A stretch of 6,239 nt of DNA from positions 1 through 6,239 of the forward strand of contig CAZAGT010000305.1 in NCBI GenBank assembly GCA_964484515.1, read 5' to 3'. Origin of the DNA: CAZAGT01 sp964484515 (GTDB lineage Bacteria > Desulfobacterota > DSM-4660 > Desulfatiglandales > HGW-15). A program made the translations under genes and the position numbers. Below the pieces are notes generated by a model that worked only from the letters and a program-made list of their open reading frames with translations, searched no databases and was not told the origin of the DNA. This document shows, piece by piece, positions 5,333 through 6,239 of this stretch. Positions within the stretch are counted from its first letter, which is position 1. The number at the start of each line of letters is the position of its first letter.

Positions 5333-6239
5333 TTATCCAAGGAGCAAGAGGAGTCCGGCCGCAGGTAAAATCGGGGCAATCACCAAAGAAACCACCGACA
5401 TCAATTTGATCAAGATGTTCATAGCGGGGCCCGAGGTGTCCTTAAATGGATCGCCCACGGTGTCGCCAACCACGGCCGCCTTATGATTGTCCGATCCTTT
5501 GCCTCCGAGGTTCCCTTCCTCGATATATTTCTTGGCATTATCCCAGGCGCCGCCGCCATTGGCCATGAACAGCGCCAGAAACGCCCCCATGAGCGTTGCT
5601 CCTAAGAGCATCCCGCCTAGGGCCTCCTTGCCCAGGAGGACACCGACAAACAAGGGCGTGAGGACCGCCACCAGCCCCGGGGCAACCATCTTCTTCAAGG
5701 CTGATCCGGTAGCAATGGATACGCATGTCGCCGAATCAGGCTTGACCCCTTCCTTGCCCTCCAGCAGGCCGGGGATCTCTCTGAACTGGCGCCGAATCTC
5801 CTCAACGATGCTAAAGGCCGCCTCACCCACGGAGGTCATGGTGAGGGCGGCACATATCATCGGCACGATCCCGCCGATAAAAACCCCAATGACGACCATC
5901 GGGTTCTTGACATCGATCACCGTCAAGCCCGCGGCTTGGGTGTAGGCCACAAATAAGGCCAACGCTGTCAGGGCGGCAGACCCGATCGCAAATCCTTTTC
6001 CAATCGCTGCGGTGGTGTTACCAAGGGCGTCCAGGCTATCGGTAATCTTGCGGGTCTCAGGGCCAAGCCCCGACATCTCTGAAATGCCACCCGCATTGTC
6101 GGCAATGGGTCCATAGGCGTCCACGGTCATCGTGGCCCCCACGGTGGCCAACATGCCCACGGCAGAGAGACCGATTCCGTAAATCCCGGCCGTCATGTAA
6201 CCGACAAAGGTGGCTACGCAAATACCTAGGATAGGGAGG
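5333..6239 (-). CDS. hppA: Membrane-bound ion-translocating pyrophosphatase, C-terminal part (cut by window edge)
   Basis: This integral membrane enzyme hydrolyses pyrophosphate and uses the energy to pump H+ or Na+ out of the cytoplasm. The visible 301 residues are the C-terminal part of a protein that is usually about 650-800 long. The frame stays open past the Met at 6196 to the window edge (LPILGICVATFVGY before it). Conserved blocks are DAYGPIADNAGG near 40-51 of the visible part, GNTTAAIGKGFAIGSA at 73-88, GGAWDNAKKYIEEGNLGGKG, and the acidic GDTVGDPFKDTSGPAMNILI near the end. These supply cytoplasmic Mg-PPi-binding Asp and Lys residues. Several hydrophobic membrane segments alternate with them, and the protein ends in a Leu-rich helix (LLLLLG). 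The AA after GNTT, where K+-independent enzymes carry Lys, indicates the K+-stimulated class. Whether H+ or Na+ is moved depends on residues outside the window. Confidence 0.97.
   Translation of the reverse strand, partial: LPILGICVATFVGYMTAGIYGIGLSAVGMLATVGATMTVDAYGPIADNAGGISEMSGLGPETRKITDSLDALGNTTAAIGKGFAIGSAALTALALFVAYTQAAGLTVIDVKNPMVVIGVFIGGIVPMICAALTMTSVGEAAFSIVEEIRRQFREIPGLLEGKEGVKPDSATCVSIATGSALKKMVAPGLVAVLTPLFVGVLLGKEALGGMLLGATLMGAFLALFMANGGGAWDNAKKYIEEGNLGGKGSDNHKAAVVGDTVGDPFKDTSGPAMNILIKLMSVVSLVIAPILPAAGLLLLLG

Noticed and set aside
5275..5379. N-terminal extension of CarD by 35 residues
   Set aside because: It would overlap the hppA 3' end by 47 bases, lacks family similarity, and an ATG with a G-rich ribosome site sits exactly at the canonical CarD start.

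Overview
This window is a run of seven housekeeping genes, all on the minus strand. In the direction of transcription (high to low coordinates) they are: the C-terminal part of a membrane-bound pyrophosphatase (hppA, cut by the right edge), a CarD/CdnL-type RNA polymerase-binding regulator, an RluD-type 23S rRNA pseudouridine synthase, transcription terminator Rho (rho), ribosomal protein L31 (rpmE), peptide chain release factor 1 (prfA) and the N-terminal two thirds of the release-factor glutamine methyltransferase PrmC/HemK (prmC, cut by the left edge). I see no tRNA or rRNA gene, CRISPR array, insertion sequence, phage gene or attachment site, and no stretch of 300 bases without a gene. The largest gap is the 274-base leader in front of rho.

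The source is a bacterium with moderate, slightly GC-rich DNA. The rho-rpmE-prfA-prmC order, a CarD/CdnL protein and an integral membrane pyrophosphatase of the K+-dependent sequence type fit a deltaproteobacterium-like or related lineage; NC10-type phyla are also possible. This placement is inference from gene content and general family resemblance, and I hold it loosely.

Layout: hppA (5333-6239, partial) is followed after 58 bases by carD (4795-5274, with the start corrected to an internal ATG). A 176-base gap with GC-rich inverted repeats follows, then rluD (3638-4618, GTG start). Just after the rluD stop lies a textbook sigma-70 promoter, with perfect -35 and -10 hexamers 16 bases apart. 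It drives a leader of about 226 bases and then rho (2116-3363), rpmE (1830-2099), prfA (607-1668) and prmC (1-599). The last four probably form one transcription unit, with gaps of 16, 161 and 7 bases. The 161-base rpmE-prfA gap carries two adjoining hairpins. No gap contains a classic hairpin-plus-T-run terminator.

Functionally, the downstream cluster couples transcription termination (Rho), ribosome assembly (L31) and translation termination (RF1). It ends with the enzyme that methylates the GGQ glutamine of RF1, so substrate and modifying enzyme are neighbours. The region most worth a second look is the rho leader. It holds a C-rich, G-poor segment resembling a Rho-loading region, and a possible 22-codon upstream ORF whose ribosome binding site sits in a small hairpin and whose stop overlaps the rho start. 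Nothing in the window looks like an undescribed defence or mobile system.
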